DNA of 48,077 bases from Actinomycetota bacterium (GCA_963169665.1 CAUJET010000176.1:1-48077), one strand, 5' to 3'; numbered from the stretch's first letter, positions 9,570 to 19,443 are shown. Notes: generated by a model not told the origin, from the sequence alone. Program-made: numbers and translations.

Positions 9570-10444
9570 TGACTGGTCCCAAGCTCAACGAGAAGTCCTT
9601 CGTCGCCGGCGAGCGTGCGGGCACGAAGGCCAGCGCCAAGTACGTCCGCATGTCGGCGTCGAAGGTGCGGGTCGTGCTCGACCTGGTTCGCGGTCTGCCC
9701 GTGAAGCAGGCCGACGAGGTGCTGCAGTTCACCGACCGTGAGGCCGCCGTCGTGGTGCGCAAGGTGCTGGCCTCGGCCGTCGCCAACGCCGTGCACAACG
9801 ACGAGCAGGACGCCGACGAACTGTTCGTCCTCGCCTGCTACGCCGACGAGGGCCCGACGCTCAAGCGGTTCACCCCGCGTGCCCGTGGCCGCGCCGGTCG
9901 CATCAAGAAGCGCACCGCACACATCACCGTCGTGGTGGCCCGTCTCGACGACGACCGCCTCGAGGTCGTCCAGGCTCGCGACGCCCGTCGCACCGCCGCC
10001 GGTCGCCGTCGTGCCGCCGCCGGTGGTTCGGTGGCCAGCCGCCGCGACCGCGTCGAGCGCAGCCGTCAGCGCGCCGCCGGCCTCAAGTCGGGCGACGCCG
10101 CTCCTGCGGACGACGCCTCCGACACCAGCGATGTGTCCGACGCCGCCGACGAGGCAGCCGCACCGCAGTGGGCCGGCTCCGCCGCCCCGCTCGCCGACGG
10201 CGCCGCCCCCGAGGGTTTCGACATCAAGGGCAACGCCGACTCGATGCTGTACCACGTGCCCGGCGGCCGCTACTACAACCAGACCGTCGCCGAGGTGTAC
10301 TTCGACAGCGTCGAGAGCGCCGAGGCCGCCGGCTTCAGCGCCCCGGGCAGCCAGAAGTCCGACAGCACTGACGACGACACCACCGCTGACGACACCACCG
10401 CTGACGACACCGCCGAAGCACGCGCCGACGGCGAGGAGAGCTGA
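9569..10444 (+). CDS. rplV: 50S ribosomal protein L22 with long C-terminal extension (fusion)
   Basis: 291 residues, against about 110-150 for ordinary L22. Residues ~15-127 are a normal L22 that lines the exit tunnel ([40 protein letters not shown]). After it come a basic linker (135-172), an acidic Ala/Asp linker (175-215), and a compact block at 218-257 with [20 protein letters not shown] and EAAGF. That block resembles the short YHxPGGxYY ('sunset'-type) module that I recall at the ends of actinobacterial nucleases and other proteins. The tail (265-291) is acidic with TTADD repeats. The extension is in frame with no stop or frameshift, and rpsC follows 3 nt later with GAGGAGA inside the tail as its ribosome-binding site. 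Confidence 0.95.
   Translation: MTGPKLNEKSFVAGERAGTKASAKYVRMSASKVRVVLDLVRGLPVKQADEVLQFTDREAAVVVRKVLASAVANAVHNDEQDADELFVLACYADEGPTLKRFTPRARGRAGRIKKRTAHITVVVARLDDDRLEVVQARDARRTAAGRRRAAAGGSVASRRDRVERSRQRAAGLKSGDAAPADDASDTSDVSDAADEAAAPQWAGSAAPLADGAAPEGFDIKGNADSMLYHVPGGRYYNQTVAEVYFDSVESAEAAGFSAPGSQKSDSTDDDTTADDTTADDTAEARADGEES
10373..10417 (+). repeat. 15-bp coding tandem repeat in the rplV tail
   Basis: GACGACACCACCGCT occurs twice exactly (10373-10387 and 10388-10402), and a third copy (10403-10417) differs at three positions. It encodes the repeated acidic DDTTA unit of the L22 extension. Its length of 15 bp keeps frame, so copy-number change would alter tail length without disrupting the gene. 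Confidence 0.8.
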
Positions 10445-10447
10445 CAC

Positions 10448-11326
<879 letters not shown>

Positions 11327-11328
11327 CC

Positions 11329-11745
11329 ATGTTGATGCCGCGCAAAGTCGCACACCGCAAGCACCACCGGGGCCGCACCGCCGGTCTCACCAAGGGCGGA
11401 GCCAACCTCGCCTTCGGTGAGTACGGGATCCAGGCACTCGAGCCGGGCTGGCTGACCGCCCGCCAGATCGAGGCAGCACGTATCGCCATGACCCGCGCCA
11501 TCAAGCGTGGTGGCAAGGTGTGGATCAACGTCTTCCCGGACAAGCCCGTCACGAAGAAGCCGGCCGAGACCCGCATGGGTTCCGGCAAGGGCAACCCGGA
11601 GTTCTGGGTGGCCGTCGTGAAGCCGGGCCGCGTCCTGTTCGAGCTCTCGTTCCCGAACGAGGAGACGGCCAAGGCCGCCATGAACAAGGCGATCCAGAAG
11701 CTGCCGATCAAGGCTCGCATCATCACCCGCGAGGAGATCTACTGA
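11329..11745 (+). CDS. rplP: 50S ribosomal protein L16
   Basis: A 138-residue L16, which lies near the A-site and central protuberance. The N-terminus [16 protein letters not shown] and the block [20 protein letters not shown], which contains the arginine hydroxylated in some bacteria, are conserved. GGGAGGA is positioned before the ATG inside the end of rpsC. The TGA overlaps the ATG of rpmC by one base. Confidence 0.98.
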   Translation: MLMPRKVAHRKHHRGRTAGLTKGGANLAFGEYGIQALEPGWLTARQIEAARIAMTRAIKRGGKVWINVFPDKPVTKKPAETRMGSGKGNPEFWVAVVKPGRVLFELSFPNEETAKAAMNKAIQKLPIKARIITREEIY

Positions 11746-11960
11746 TGGCCCGCTCGAACGCAGAGCTCAAGGAGCTCTCCCTGTCGGCACTGGTCGACGA
11801 GCTGCGCGCGACGAAGCAGGAGGCGCTGAACCTGCGCTTCCGCAACGCGACCGGTCAGCTCGACAACAACGCCGAGATCCGCACGGTGCGGCGCCAGATC
11901 GCCCGCATCAACACCTACATCCGTCAGCGCGAGATCGCTGCCGCCGAGAGCGGGAAGTGA
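11745..11960 (+). CDS. rpmC: 50S ribosomal protein L29
   Basis: A 71-residue L29, a two-helix protein at the tunnel exit. The pattern ELKELSLSALVDELRATKQE, then LNLRFRNATGQL and IRTVRRQIARINTYIRQRE is the family consensus. I chose the ATG at 11745 (TGATG overlap with rplP); a longer open frame upstream only overlaps rplP. Confidence 0.97.
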   Translation: MARSNAELKELSLSALVDELRATKQEALNLRFRNATGQLDNNAEIRTVRRQIARINTYIRQREIAAAESGK

Positions 11961-11963
11961 CCC

Positions 11964-12263
11964 ATGGCCGAAGAAACCATTACCCCAGGCACCGCCGTTG
12001 AGCAGGGCGAGTCCCGCAACGCTCGCAAGACCCGTGAGGGCGTGGTCGTCTCCAACAAGATGGAGAAGACCGCCGTCGTCGCCGTCGTCGAGCGCGTCCG
12101 CCACCCGAAGTACGGCAAGTTCATGCTCCGCACGAAGAAGCTGTACGCCCACGACGAGACCAACGACGTCAACATCGGCGACAAGGTCCGCGTGATGGAG
12201 ACCCGTCCGCTCAGCAAGTCCAAGCGCTGGCGCGTCATCGAAGTCCTGGAGCGTGCCAAGTGA
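11964..12263 (+). CDS. rpsQ: 30S ribosomal protein S17
   Basis: A 99-residue S17, an OB-fold protein binding the 5' domain of 16S rRNA. The core from [19 protein letters not shown] through [19 protein letters not shown] and [16 protein letters not shown] is intact. There is a short acidic N-terminal extension of about 15 residues ([14 protein letters not shown]). The 3' end overlaps rplN in a GTGA arrangement. Confidence 0.97.
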   Translation: MAEETITPGTAVEQGESRNARKTREGVVVSNKMEKTAVVAVVERVRHPKYGKFMLRTKKLYAHDETNDVNIGDKVRVMETRPLSKSKRWRVIEVLERAK

Positions 12264-12628
12264 TCCAGCAGGAATCCCGTCTCCGCGTCGCCGACAACAG
12301 CGGCGCCAAGGAAGTGCTCTGCATCAAGGTGCTGGGCGGCACCCGTCGTCGCTATGCGTCGATCGGTGACATCTTCGTCGCCGCCGTGAAGGACGCGATC
12401 CCCGGCGCCGCGGTGAAGAAGGGCGACGTCGTCAAGTGCGTCGTCGTCCGTGTGAAGAAGGAGAAGCGCCGTCCCGACGGCAGCTACATCCGTTTCGACG
12501 AGAACGCGGCCGTCATCATCAAGGACGACCTCACCCCGCGTGGCACGCGCATCTTCGGCCCCGTCGGTCGTGAGCTGCGTGACAAGAAGTTCATGCGCAT
12601 CGTCTCCCTGGCTCCGGAGGTGCTCTGA
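12260..12628 (+). CDS. rplN: 50S ribosomal protein L14
   Basis: A 122-residue L14, exactly the usual length, which sits at the intersubunit face next to L19. It begins with a GTG start whose first bases overlap the rpsQ stop; the protein starts [22 protein letters not shown], the conserved family N-terminus. [20 protein letters not shown] near the end is also conserved. Confidence 0.98.
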   Translation: MIQQESRLRVADNSGAKEVLCIKVLGGTRRRYASIGDIFVAAVKDAIPGAAVKKGDVVKCVVVRVKKEKRRPDGSYIRFDENAAVIIKDDLTPRGTRIFGPVGRELRDKKFMRIVSLAPEVL

Positions 12629-12629
12629 G

Positions 12630-12950
12630 ATGTCTGAGAAGAAGATGAAGCTTCGTAAGGGTGACACCGTGGTGGTCATCGCCGGCAAGGACAAGGGCAA
12701 GGAGGGCGAAGTCGCCCAGGTCTTCCCCACCGACAACAAGGTGATCGTCACCGGCGTCAACACCGCCAAGAAGCACCAGAAGGCTCGCAGCGCCACCCAG
12801 CAGGGCGGCATCATCGACCGCGACATGCCGGTCGATGCGAGCAACGTGATGCTCGTCCACAAGGGCAAGCCGACCCGTGTCGGCTACCAGACCGGCGCGG
12901 ACGGCAAGAAGGTTCGAGTCGCCAAGCGCACCGGAGAGGTGATCGGGTGA
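12630..12950 (+). CDS. rplX: 50S ribosomal protein L24
   Basis: A 106-residue L24, an assembly initiator protein with a KOW motif ([20 protein letters not shown]). I chose the ATG at 12630 because the protein then starts [12 protein letters not shown] and GGAGG lies 9 nt upstream, inside rplN; longer starts upstream overlap rplN and lack homology. Downstream GTGA overlap with rplE. Confidence 0.97.
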   Translation: MSEKKMKLRKGDTVVVIAGKDKGKEGEVAQVFPTDNKVIVTGVNTAKKHQKARSATQQGGIIDRDMPVDASNVMLVHKGKPTRVGYQTGADGKKVRVAKRTGEVIG

Positions 12951-13609
12951 GCACTGAAGCAGCAACGAAGACCGCTCCGCGGTTGAAGCAGAAGTACAAC
13001 GACGAGGTCAAGGGTGCGCTGCTCACGCAGCTCGGTCTGGCCAACGTGATGCAGGTGCCGAAGCTCGAGAAGATCGTGATCAACATGGGCGTCGGCAAGG
13101 CGACCCAGCAGCCCTCGCTGCTCGAAGGCGCCGTGCGCGATCTCACCCAGATCTCGGGTCAGAAGCCGATCGTGACCAAGGCCCGGACCTCCGTCGCCAG
13201 CTTCAAGCTGCGCGAGGGTCAGTCCATCGGCTGCAAGGTCACGCTCCGCGGCGACCGCATGTGGGAGTTCCTCGACCGCCTGATCGCCGTCGCCATCCCC
13301 CGCATCCGTGACTTCCGCGGCCTGCCGGCGCACAGCTGGGACGGCCGTGGCAACTACACCTTCGGCCTGAACGAGCAGACGGTGTTCCCCGAGATCGACT
13401 ACGACAAGATCGACAGTCCTCGCGGCATGGACATCACCATCGTGACGACGGCGGCCACCAACGAGCAGGGCAAGGCCCTCCTCGATGCGTTCGGCTTCCC
13501 GTTCAAGCGCGGCGCCGATGCGGATGCCGCTCCGAAGAAGATCAAGCGTCGTGGCCCGGTGCGTGGTGGCAAGGGTGCCTCCAAGCCCGCGGCGAAGAAG
13601 AAGAAGTAA
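12947..13609 (+). CDS. rplE: 50S ribosomal protein L5
   Basis: A 220-residue L5, which binds 5S rRNA and contacts the P-site tRNA. The GTG start overlaps the rplX stop. Conserved blocks are [33 protein letters not shown] and [17 protein letters not shown]. About 35 residues beyond the usual end are rich in Lys, Gly and Pro and finish with AAKKKK, a disordered basic tail likely to lie on rRNA. GGGAAGGG downstream is the ribosome-binding site of rpsZ. Confidence 0.97.
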   Translation: MSTEAATKTAPRLKQKYNDEVKGALLTQLGLANVMQVPKLEKIVINMGVGKATQQPSLLEGAVRDLTQISGQKPIVTKARTSVASFKLREGQSIGCKVTLRGDRMWEFLDRLIAVAIPRIRDFRGLPAHSWDGRGNYTFGLNEQTVFPEIDYDKIDSPRGMDITIVTTAATNEQGKALLDAFGFPFKRGADADAAPKKIKRRGPVRGGKGASKPAAKKKK

Positions 13610-13624
13610 GGGAAGGGCATCGAG

Positions 13625-13810
13625 ATGGCTAAGAAGTCACAGATCAACAAGGCGAACGCCAAGCCCAAGTACAAGGTGCGCGGCTACACCCGTTGCCGCC
13701 GTTGTGGTCGCGCCCGTTCCGTCTACCGCCAGTTCGGCCTGTGCCGGATCTGCCTCCGTGAGATGGCTCACGCAGGCGAGATCCCGGGTCTGACCAAGGC
13801 CAGCTGGTGA
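13625..13810 (+). CDS. rpsZ: 30S ribosomal protein S14, zinc-binding type
   Basis: A 61-residue S14 of the short zinc form: [12 protein letters not shown] and [11 protein letters not shown] supply the two CxxC pairs that bind one zinc ion. This C+ form is used under zinc-replete conditions; many actinobacteria also carry a zinc-free paralogue under Zur control, not seen in this window. The standard position is between rplE and rpsH. Confidence 0.97.
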   Translation: MAKKSQINKANAKPKYKVRGYTRCRRCGRARSVYRQFGLCRICLREMAHAGEIPGLTKASW

Positions 13811-13819
13811 GGAGGACTC

Positions 13820-14221
13820 ATGCTCACTGATCCCATCGCTGACATGCTCACTCGTATTCGCAACGCCAACACGGCGATGCACGACGAGGTTCGCATGCCC
13901 TGCAGCAAGCAGAAGGTCGCACTCGCGAAGATCCTCGAGAAGGAGGGCTACATCGGCGGATTCGCCGTGGCGCCGTCCACCTCGGGCCCCGGCGACGTGT
14001 TGACCATCACGATGAAGTACTCCGCCGATCGTCACCGCACGATCTCGGGCCTTCGTCGCATCTCCACCCCGGGCCTGCGGGTCTACCGCAAGGGCAACGC
14101 GATCCCTCGCGTGCTCGGCGGTCTGGGTGTTGCCGTCCTGTCCACCAGCAACGGGCTGATGACCGACCGCGATGCGCGCAAGCGCAACGTGGGCGGCGAA
14201 GTCCTCTGCTACGTCTGGTGA
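13820..14221 (+). CDS. rpsH: 30S ribosomal protein S8
   Basis: A 133-residue S8, which binds the central domain of 16S rRNA and in E. coli represses the spc operon. The N-terminus [16 protein letters not shown] and the C-terminal [19 protein letters not shown] are the family signatures. GAGGAGG precedes the ATG with good spacing. Confidence 0.98.
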   Translation: MLTDPIADMLTRIRNANTAMHDEVRMPCSKQKVALAKILEKEGYIGGFAVAPSTSGPGDVLTITMKYSADRHRTISGLRRISTPGLRVYRKGNAIPRVLGGLGVAVLSTSNGLMTDRDARKRNVGGEVLCYVW

Positions 14222-14236
14222 TCGAGGAGACCTCCT

Positions 14237-14779
14237 ATGTCCCGCATCGGTAAGGCCCCCATCGCCGTTCCCGGCGGCGTCGACGTCAGCATCGCTGGCC
14301 CCGACGTCACCGTGAAGGGCCCGAAGGGCACCCTCAGCCGCACCGTCCCCGGTGCGATCACCGTCCGCCACGACGAGGGCCAGCTGATCGTGGAGCGTCC
14401 CGACGACGCTCGCGAGAACCGCTCGCTCCACGGCCTCACGCGCACCCTGGTGAGCAACATGGTCGTCGGCGTCACCGACGGCTTCACCAAGGAGCTCGAG
14501 ATCATCGGCGTCGGTTATCGCGCCGAGGCCCAGGGCCCCACCACGTTGCGCCTCGCGCTCGGGTTCAGCCACCCGGTCGTCGTGAACGCCCCCGAGGGCA
14601 TCACCTTCGAGACCCCGTCGCAGACCCGCATCATCGTGAAGGGCATCGACAAGGAAGTCGTCGGCCAGGTGGCCGCCAACATCCGTTCCATCCGCAAGCC
14701 CGAGCCCTACAAGGGCAAGGGCGTTCGCTACCTCGGCGAGAAGGTCTTGCGCAAGGCCGGCAAGACCGGAAAGAAGTGA
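14237..14779 (+). CDS. rplF: 50S ribosomal protein L6
   Basis: A 180-residue L6, near the GTPase-associated centre. The two tandem domains are visible, with [19 protein letters not shown] at the start and the C-terminal [20 protein letters not shown] signature. GAGGAG lies upstream of the ATG. The gap to rplR is 7 nt. Confidence 0.98.
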   Translation: MSRIGKAPIAVPGGVDVSIAGPDVTVKGPKGTLSRTVPGAITVRHDEGQLIVERPDDARENRSLHGLTRTLVSNMVVGVTDGFTKELEIIGVGYRAEAQGPTTLRLALGFSHPVVVNAPEGITFETPSQTRIIVKGIDKEVVGQVAANIRSIRKPEPYKGKGVRYLGEKVLRKAGKTGKK

Positions 14780-14786
14780 GGACGCC

Positions 14787-15155
14787 ATGACGAAGGTCGC
14801 TCAGAAGCGCCGCGAGGGCCGGCTCATCCGCCACCGCCGCGTGCGCAAGAAGATCCACGGCACCGCGCAGCGTCCCCGCCTCGCGGTCTACCGTTCCAAC
14901 AAGCACCTGGTGCTGCAGGTCATCGACGACGATCTCGGCGTGACCATCGCATCGGCGTCGAGCAACGAAGCCACGCAGCGCGCTGCCGGTCGTGGCTCGA
15001 ACGTCGAGGCCGCCACCCGCTTGGGTCAGCTGGTCGCCGAGCGGGCCAAGGCCGCCGGCGTCGACAAGGTCGTGTTCGACCGCGGTGGCTTCGCCTACCA
15101 CGGTCGGATCGCTGCGGTCGCGACCGCAGCTCGTGAAGCAGGTTTGGAGTTCTGA
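14787..15155 (+). CDS. rplR: 50S ribosomal protein L18
   Basis: A 122-residue L18, which binds 5S rRNA with L5. Recognised by [34 protein letters not shown] and the C-terminal [20 protein letters not shown]. The stop TGA overlaps the rpsE ATG by one base. Confidence 0.98.
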   Translation: MTKVAQKRREGRLIRHRRVRKKIHGTAQRPRLAVYRSNKHLVLQVIDDDLGVTIASASSNEATQRAAGRGSNVEAATRLGQLVAERAKAAGVDKVVFDRGGFAYHGRIAAVATAAREAGLEF

Positions 15156-15760
15156 TGGCCGGTCCCAGCAACTACGGCAACCGCGACAACCGCGGTGGCA
15201 ACGAGCCCACGCCGGACCCGAACGGTCTCCGCGAATCGCGCGTCATCACGATCAACCGCGTCGCCAAGGTCGTCAAGGGTGGCCGTCGCTTCAGCTTCAC
15301 CGCGCTCGTCGTGGTGGGTGACGGCAACGGTCGCGTCGGCCTCGGTTACGGCAAGGCCAAGGAAGTGCCCCTGGCGATCCAGAAGGGCACCGAAGAGGCC
15401 AAGCGCAACCTGTTCGACGTGCCGCTCGCCGGCAGCACCATCACCCACCCGATCATCGGCATCAACTCCGCCGGTCGCGTGCTGATGAAGCCGGCAGCTG
15501 CCGGTACCGGTGTGATCGCCGGTGGCGCCGCCCGCATCATCCTCGAAGAGGCCGGCGTCCACGACGTGCTGTGCAAGTCGCTCGGCTCGTCCAACGCCAT
15601 CAACGTCGCCCGCGCCACGATCAACGGCCTCAAGTCGCTGCAGCGCCCCGACGTCGTCGCGGCCCGCCGTGGCCTCGCCGCCGAGGACTTCGTGCCCAAG
15701 GGCGTGCTCAACTCGTACAACGAGCGCCAGAAGGCGCGCGCCGCAGGGGAGACCCACTGA
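15155..15760 (+). CDS. rpsE: 30S ribosomal protein S5
   Basis: A 201-residue S5, important for decoding fidelity and mRNA helicase activity with S3 and S4. It has the N-terminal double-stranded RNA-binding part ([20 protein letters not shown]) and a C-terminal part ending [14 protein letters not shown]. About 20 extra N-terminal residues rich in Asn, Gly and Arg precede the core, a common actinobacterial feature. The stop overlaps rpmD (TGATG). Confidence 0.98.
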   Translation: MAGPSNYGNRDNRGGNEPTPDPNGLRESRVITINRVAKVVKGGRRFSFTALVVVGDGNGRVGLGYGKAKEVPLAIQKGTEEAKRNLFDVPLAGSTITHPIIGINSAGRVLMKPAAAGTGVIAGGAARIILEEAGVHDVLCKSLGSSNAINVARATINGLKSLQRPDVVAARRGLAAEDFVPKGVLNSYNERQKARAAGETH

Positions 15761-15975
15761 TGCCCGGTCGCAAGCCCAACACCTACGAGGGTGAGAAGAC
15801 CCTCACGGTCAAGCAGGTCCGTTCGGCGATCGCCAACAAGCCCAAGGCCGTCGGCACGCTCCGCGCGCTCGGCCTCGGCAGGATCGGCAACGTCAACACC
15901 CTGCCCGACCGCCCCGAGATCCGCGGCATGCTCGCTCGTGTGCCGCACCTGATCGAAGTTCAGGAGAACAGCTGA
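15760..15975 (+). CDS. rpmD: 50S ribosomal protein L30
   Basis: A 71-residue L30, about 10 longer than the usual 60. The family core is LTVKQVRSAIANKPKAVGTL followed by RALGLGRIGN and the C-terminal IRGMLARVPHLIEV. I chose the ATG at 15760, which overlaps the rpsE stop by one base. The stop likewise overlaps the rplO ATG, so S5, L30 and L15 are translationally chained. Confidence 0.96.
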   Translation: MPGRKPNTYEGEKTLTVKQVRSAIANKPKAVGTLRALGLGRIGNVNTLPDRPEIRGMLARVPHLIEVQENS

Positions 15976-16469
15976 TGCGCGTCGACGAACTCTCACCCGC
16001 ACCGGGTTCCAACAAGGCCAAGAAGCGCGTCGGTCGCGGCATCGGTGGCAAGGGCGGCAAGACCGCCGGCGCCGGTACCAAGGGTCAGCACTCGCGTGGT
16101 CGTGGCAAGGTCGCCCGTGGTTTCGAAGGCGGCCAGATGCCGCTCAAGCAGCGTGTCCCCAAGCTGAAGGGTTTCAACAACCCCTTCCGCGTGGAGTACT
16201 CGCCGGTGAACCTCGACCAGGTGGCCGCACTCGGTGAGTCCTCGGTCGGTCCCGAGGTGCTCGTCGCCAGCGGTCTCGTGCGCAAGGGCACCTTCGTGAA
16301 GGTGCTCGCCCGCGGCGAGATCACCGCCAAGGTCGACGTCACCGCTCACGCGGTGTCGAAGGCCGCTCAGGCTGCCATCGAGGCGGCCGGCGGTTCGGTC
16401 ACCATCATCCCGCTGCCCTTCAAGTCCGGTCGCCCGCCGGTGCAGGGCAACCAGTTCACCAACCGCTAA
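15975..16469 (+). CDS. rplO: 50S ribosomal protein L15
   Basis: A 164-residue L15, a late-assembly 50S protein. The N-terminal glycine-rich arm (KRVGRGIGGKGGKTAGAGTK) and the signature FEGGQMPLKQRVPKLKGF are clear. It is followed by a 160-nt gap with a strong hairpin before secY, the longest break inside this operon. Confidence 0.98.
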   Translation: MRVDELSPAPGSNKAKKRVGRGIGGKGGKTAGAGTKGQHSRGRGKVARGFEGGQMPLKQRVPKLKGFNNPFRVEYSPVNLDQVAALGESSVGPEVLVASGLVRKGTFVKVLARGEITAKVDVTAHAVSKAAQAAIEAAGGSVTIIPLPFKSGRPPVQGNQFTNR

Positions 16470-16523
16470 CCGCTCGTACCGCTCGAACGGGCTGAGCCTC
16501 GCTCGGTCCCGATCGATGGAGAC

Positions 16524-16555
16524 GGACCTGGCGCTCCGAGGGAGCGTCCAGGTCC
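16524..16555 (+). terminator. Strong hairpin between rplO and secY (terminator, attenuator or processing site)
   Basis: Arms 16524-16537 (GGACCTGGCGCTCC) and 16541-16555 pair over 14 bp with one bulged T at 16547 and a 3-nt GAG loop. It is followed by TAACATCG, not a T-run, so a classical intrinsic terminator is uncertain. It lies 54 nt after the rplO stop and 74 nt before the secY start, and could separate highly expressed ribosomal genes from lower-level secY-adk-map transcription. Confidence 0.55.
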
Positions 16556-16629
16556 TAACATCGCCCCGTCGTTTCCGCCTCCGGCAACCGTCCGAACACC
16601 GCCGCCTCGACCGCCTCCCAAGGAGCCTT

Positions 16630-17952
16630 GTGTTCTCGAACATCAAGAACATCTTCAAGGTCCCCGATCTGCGCAACAAGATCCTGTTCACCTTCGGGAT
16701 CGTCGCGATCTACCGACTCGGTGTGGCCATCCGCGTGCCCGGCATCGATGCCGATGCGGTGAAGCAGTTCGAGGAGGGCGTCCGCTCGCAAGGCGCCCTC
16801 GGCTTCTTGAACCTCTTCTCGGGCGGCGCCTTCGGCAGCTTCTCGATCTTCGCGCTCGGCATCATGCCGTACATCACCGCCAGCATCATCATGCAGGTGC
16901 TCGGTGTCGTGATCCCGAAGCTCGAGCAATTGCAGCAGCAGGGTGCGGTCGGCCAGCGCAAGATCACCCAGTACACCCGGTACCTCGCGATCGCGATCGC
17001 GACGCTGCAGGCGACCGGTCTCACGTTCATCTTCGGTCAGGGACGAGGCAGCGCCTTCTTCGGTGCCGCCCAGTCCGTGCCCAACGTCCGCCTGCTGCCC
17101 GACGGCATGTGGCCCCGCGGATATCTGGTGATCGTCACCCTGGTCGCGGGTACCGCGATGATCATGTGGCTCGGTGAGCTCATCAGCCAGCGCGGCATCG
17201 GCAACGGCATGAGCATGATCATCTTCGCGTCGGTCGTGAGCGATCTGCCGTACAACTACTACTCGATCCTGCAGAGCAAGAAGTGGTTCGTGTTCGCACT
17301 GCTCGTCCTGCTCAGCGTGGGCATCGTGATCGCGGTGGTCCGGGTCGAGCTCGCCCAGCGGCGTATCCCGGTGCAGTTCGCCAAGCGGGTCGTCGGCCGG
17401 CGCATGTACGGCGGCCAGAACACCTACATCCCGCTCAAGGTCAACCAGAGCGGCATCGTGCCGATCATCTTCGCGAGCTCGGTCCTGCTGCTGCCCGTGT
17501 TGCTGTCGAACATGCTCGGCAGCGGTGAGGGATGGCGTGGCTCGATCGTCGACTTCGTCGACACCTACATCGTCAACAGCCAGAACATCGTGTACATCTC
17601 GATCTTCTCGCTGCTCATCGTTGCCTTCGCGTACTTCTACAACTCGATCGCGTTCGATCCCATTCGTCAGGCCGATCAGCTGCGTCGCCAGGGTGGCTTC
17701 ATCCCCGGTATCCGGCCCGGACCGCAGACGGAGCGCTACCTCGCGAAGGCCGTCAACCGGATCACCCTCCCCGGGGCTGTCTTCGTCGCTCTCATCGCCA
17801 TCCTGCCGTACCTGCTGCTGTGGGTCGGCGACGTCCAGAGCTTCCCGTTCGCCGGTACGACCGTGCTCATCGCCGTCGGTGTGGCGCTCGAACTCATGCG
17901 ACAGATCGACGCACAGCTGATGCTGCGCAACTACGAGGGATTCCTGAAGTGA
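16630..17952 (+). CDS. secY: Preprotein translocase subunit SecY
   Basis: A 440-residue channel subunit of the Sec translocon in the cytoplasmic membrane, with ten predicted membrane helices. Recognised by FKVPDLRNKILFTFGIVAIY, the plug and TM2 region (GSFSIFALGIMPYITASIIMQ), GIGNGMSMIIF and the C5 loop RRQGGFIPGIRPG. I chose the GTG at 16630 (VFSNIKNIFKV) because AAGGAG precedes it and the length matches the family; an open frame further upstream, from 16516, runs through the hairpin and lacks homology. Confidence 0.96.
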   Translation: MFSNIKNIFKVPDLRNKILFTFGIVAIYRLGVAIRVPGIDADAVKQFEEGVRSQGALGFLNLFSGGAFGSFSIFALGIMPYITASIIMQVLGVVIPKLEQLQQQGAVGQRKITQYTRYLAIAIATLQATGLTFIFGQGRGSAFFGAAQSVPNVRLLPDGMWPRGYLVIVTLVAGTAMIMWLGELISQRGIGNGMSMIIFASVVSDLPYNYYSILQSKKWFVFALLVLLSVGIVIAVVRVELAQRRIPVQFAKRVVGRRMYGGQNTYIPLKVNQSGIVPIIFASSVLLLPVLLSNMLGSGEGWRGSIVDFVDTYIVNSQNIVYISIFSLLIVAFAYFYNSIAFDPIRQADQLRRQGGFIPGIRPGPQTERYLAKAVNRITLPGAVFVALIAILPYLLLWVGDVQSFPFAGTTVLIAVGVALELMRQIDAQLMLRNYEGFLK

Positions 17953-17984
17953 TGGCCGCCCTGCACCACGGTGGGGGCTGCTGA
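17952..17984 (+). CDS. Possible 10-residue micro-ORF between secY and adk
   Basis: An ATG overlaps the secY TGA by one base (TGATG, the arrangement used repeatedly in this operon) and opens a frame of ten codons, MAALHHGGGC, closing with TGA 5 nt before the adk ATG. It could couple adk translation to secY or be chance; nothing else supports it as a functional peptide. Confidence 0.25.
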   Translation: MAALHHGGGC

Positions 17985-17989
17985 ACCAC

Positions 17990-18652
17990 ATGATCCCGGG
18001 CGCACGACTCATCCTCCTCGGTCGGCAGGGCGCCGGCAAAGGCACGCAATGCGTGCGGTTGTCGCGGCACTTCGTGGTGCCTCACATCTCCACCGGCGAC
18101 ATGCTCCGCTCCGCCGTTCGCGAGGGGACCGAACTCGGAGTGATGGCCAAGCAGGTCATGGACGCCGGCGGGCTCGTGGGCGACGAGATCATGATCGGGA
18201 TCGTGGCCGAGCGCCTGAACCGTGACGATGCTCGCACGCGTGGCTACATCCTCGATGGGTTCCCCCGCACGGTGGGTCAGGCACTCGAACTCGATCGCAT
18301 CACCGCAGAACGGCCGATCGACGTCGTCCTCGACCTCGACGTCCCGCGCGAGCTCGTGCTCGAGCGGATCTCCTCGCGGCGGGTGTGTCGCGACTGCGGG
18401 ACCAACTACATCGCCACCGGCCGCGAGCACGTGCCGTGGATCTGCGACGTGTGCGGTGGCGACGTCATGCAACGCGACGACGACACACCCGACGCCATCA
18501 ACCGCCGCCTCGACCTCTACGAGGAGCAGACGTCTCCGCTGATCGAGCACTACGAGAAGCTCGGCCGACTGGTGGTGGTCGACGGTGTCGGCACTCCCGA
18601 CGGTGTCTTCACCCTGCTGACCGCAGCCGTCGACGCCTCACGGAAGGGCTGA
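17990..18652 (+). CDS. adk: Adenylate kinase
   Basis: A 220-residue long-type adenylate kinase catalysing ATP + AMP = 2 ADP in the cytoplasm. The P-loop is GRQGAGKGTQ, the AMP-site block is HISTGDMLR, and GYILDGFPRT is the family signature. The LID carries two CxxC pairs (RVCRDCGTNY and WICDVCGG), so a structural zinc is expected, as in Gram-positive-type enzymes. The usual position is between secY and map. The start is preceded by a GGTGGGGG stretch that overlaps the possible micro-ORF. Confidence 0.97.
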   Translation: MIPGARLILLGRQGAGKGTQCVRLSRHFVVPHISTGDMLRSAVREGTELGVMAKQVMDAGGLVGDEIMIGIVAERLNRDDARTRGYILDGFPRTVGQALELDRITAERPIDVVLDLDVPRELVLERISSRRVCRDCGTNYIATGREHVPWICDVCGGDVMQRDDDTPDAINRRLDLYEEQTSPLIEHYEKLGRLVVVDGVGTPDGVFTLLTAAVDASRKG

Positions 18653-18656
18653 CCGG

Positions 18657-19412
18657 GTGCGGCAGCTGCCGACCCGACGCGATCACGACCTCGCGGCCAT
18701 GCGCAAGGCCGGTCGCGTGGTCGCCGAGATGCACCAGGCGATCCGTGAAGCGGTGCGTCCGGGGGTCACCACCGCCGATCTCGATCGTGTGGCCCGCGAC
18801 GTCCTCGGGCGCCGTGGCGCGACGAGCAATTTCCTCGGCTACCACGGGTTCCCCGCGGTCATCTGCGCGTCGGTCAACGACGAGGTGATCCACGGGATCC
18901 CGGGTGAGCGCGAACTGCTCGACGGCGACCTGGTGTCGATCGATTGTGGCGCGATCGTCGACGGGTGGCACGGCGACGCGGCGTTCACGATGGGCGTCGG
19001 CGCGACGAGCGACGAGGACAAACGGCTCGTGCACGTCGCCGAGCAGGCGCTGATGGCCGGCATGTCGGTGATGCACCCGGGTGCACATGTGGGCGACATC
19101 GGCGCGGCGATCGCCGCCGTCGTCACGGCTGCCGGCTACGGCTCGCCGCGCGACTACTGCGGACACGGCATCGGGCGGGCGATGCACGAGGAACCCGACG
19201 TCCCCAACCGGGGTCGACGGGGCAAGGGTCCGAGGCTCGTCGCCGGCGGCGTGCTCGCGCTCGAGCCGATGCTGATCGCCGGTGGGCACGACGACGTGAC
19301 CGAGCTCGACGACGGTTGGACGGTTGTCACCGCCGATGGCTCACGCGCCGCCCACGTCGAGCACACGGTGCTCGTGACGACTCGCGGGCCGGAGATCCTC
19401 ACCAAGCTCTGA
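18657..19412 (+). CDS. map: Methionine aminopeptidase, type I
   Basis: A 251-residue enzyme that removes the initiator methionine. The metal-binding residues are visible: the two Asp in SIDCGAIVDGWHGDAAF, the His in GHGIGRAMHEEP, and Glu in LALEPML and VEHTVLV. It starts with GTG 4 nt after the adk stop. The expected next genes (infA, rpmJ, rpsM, rpsK, rpsD, rpoA, rplQ) are not here; the pyr operon converges from the other strand 31 nt away with no strong hairpin between. Confidence 0.96.
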   Translation: MRQLPTRRDHDLAAMRKAGRVVAEMHQAIREAVRPGVTTADLDRVARDVLGRRGATSNFLGYHGFPAVICASVNDEVIHGIPGERELLDGDLVSIDCGAIVDGWHGDAAFTMGVGATSDEDKRLVHVAEQALMAGMSVMHPGAHVGDIGAAIAAVVTAAGYGSPRDYCGHGIGRAMHEEPDVPNRGRRGKGPRLVAGGVLALEPMLIAGGHDDVTELDDGWTVVTADGSRAAHVEHTVLVTTRGPEILTKL

Positions 19413-19443
19413 TCGCTGGTCCCGACGTCGATCGCCGGCGCGG

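Noticed and set aside
16516..16629. A longer N-terminus for SecY
   Set aside because: The 38 extra residues are encoded by the hairpin region and lack homology; the GTG at 16630 has a ribosome-binding site and gives the normal length.
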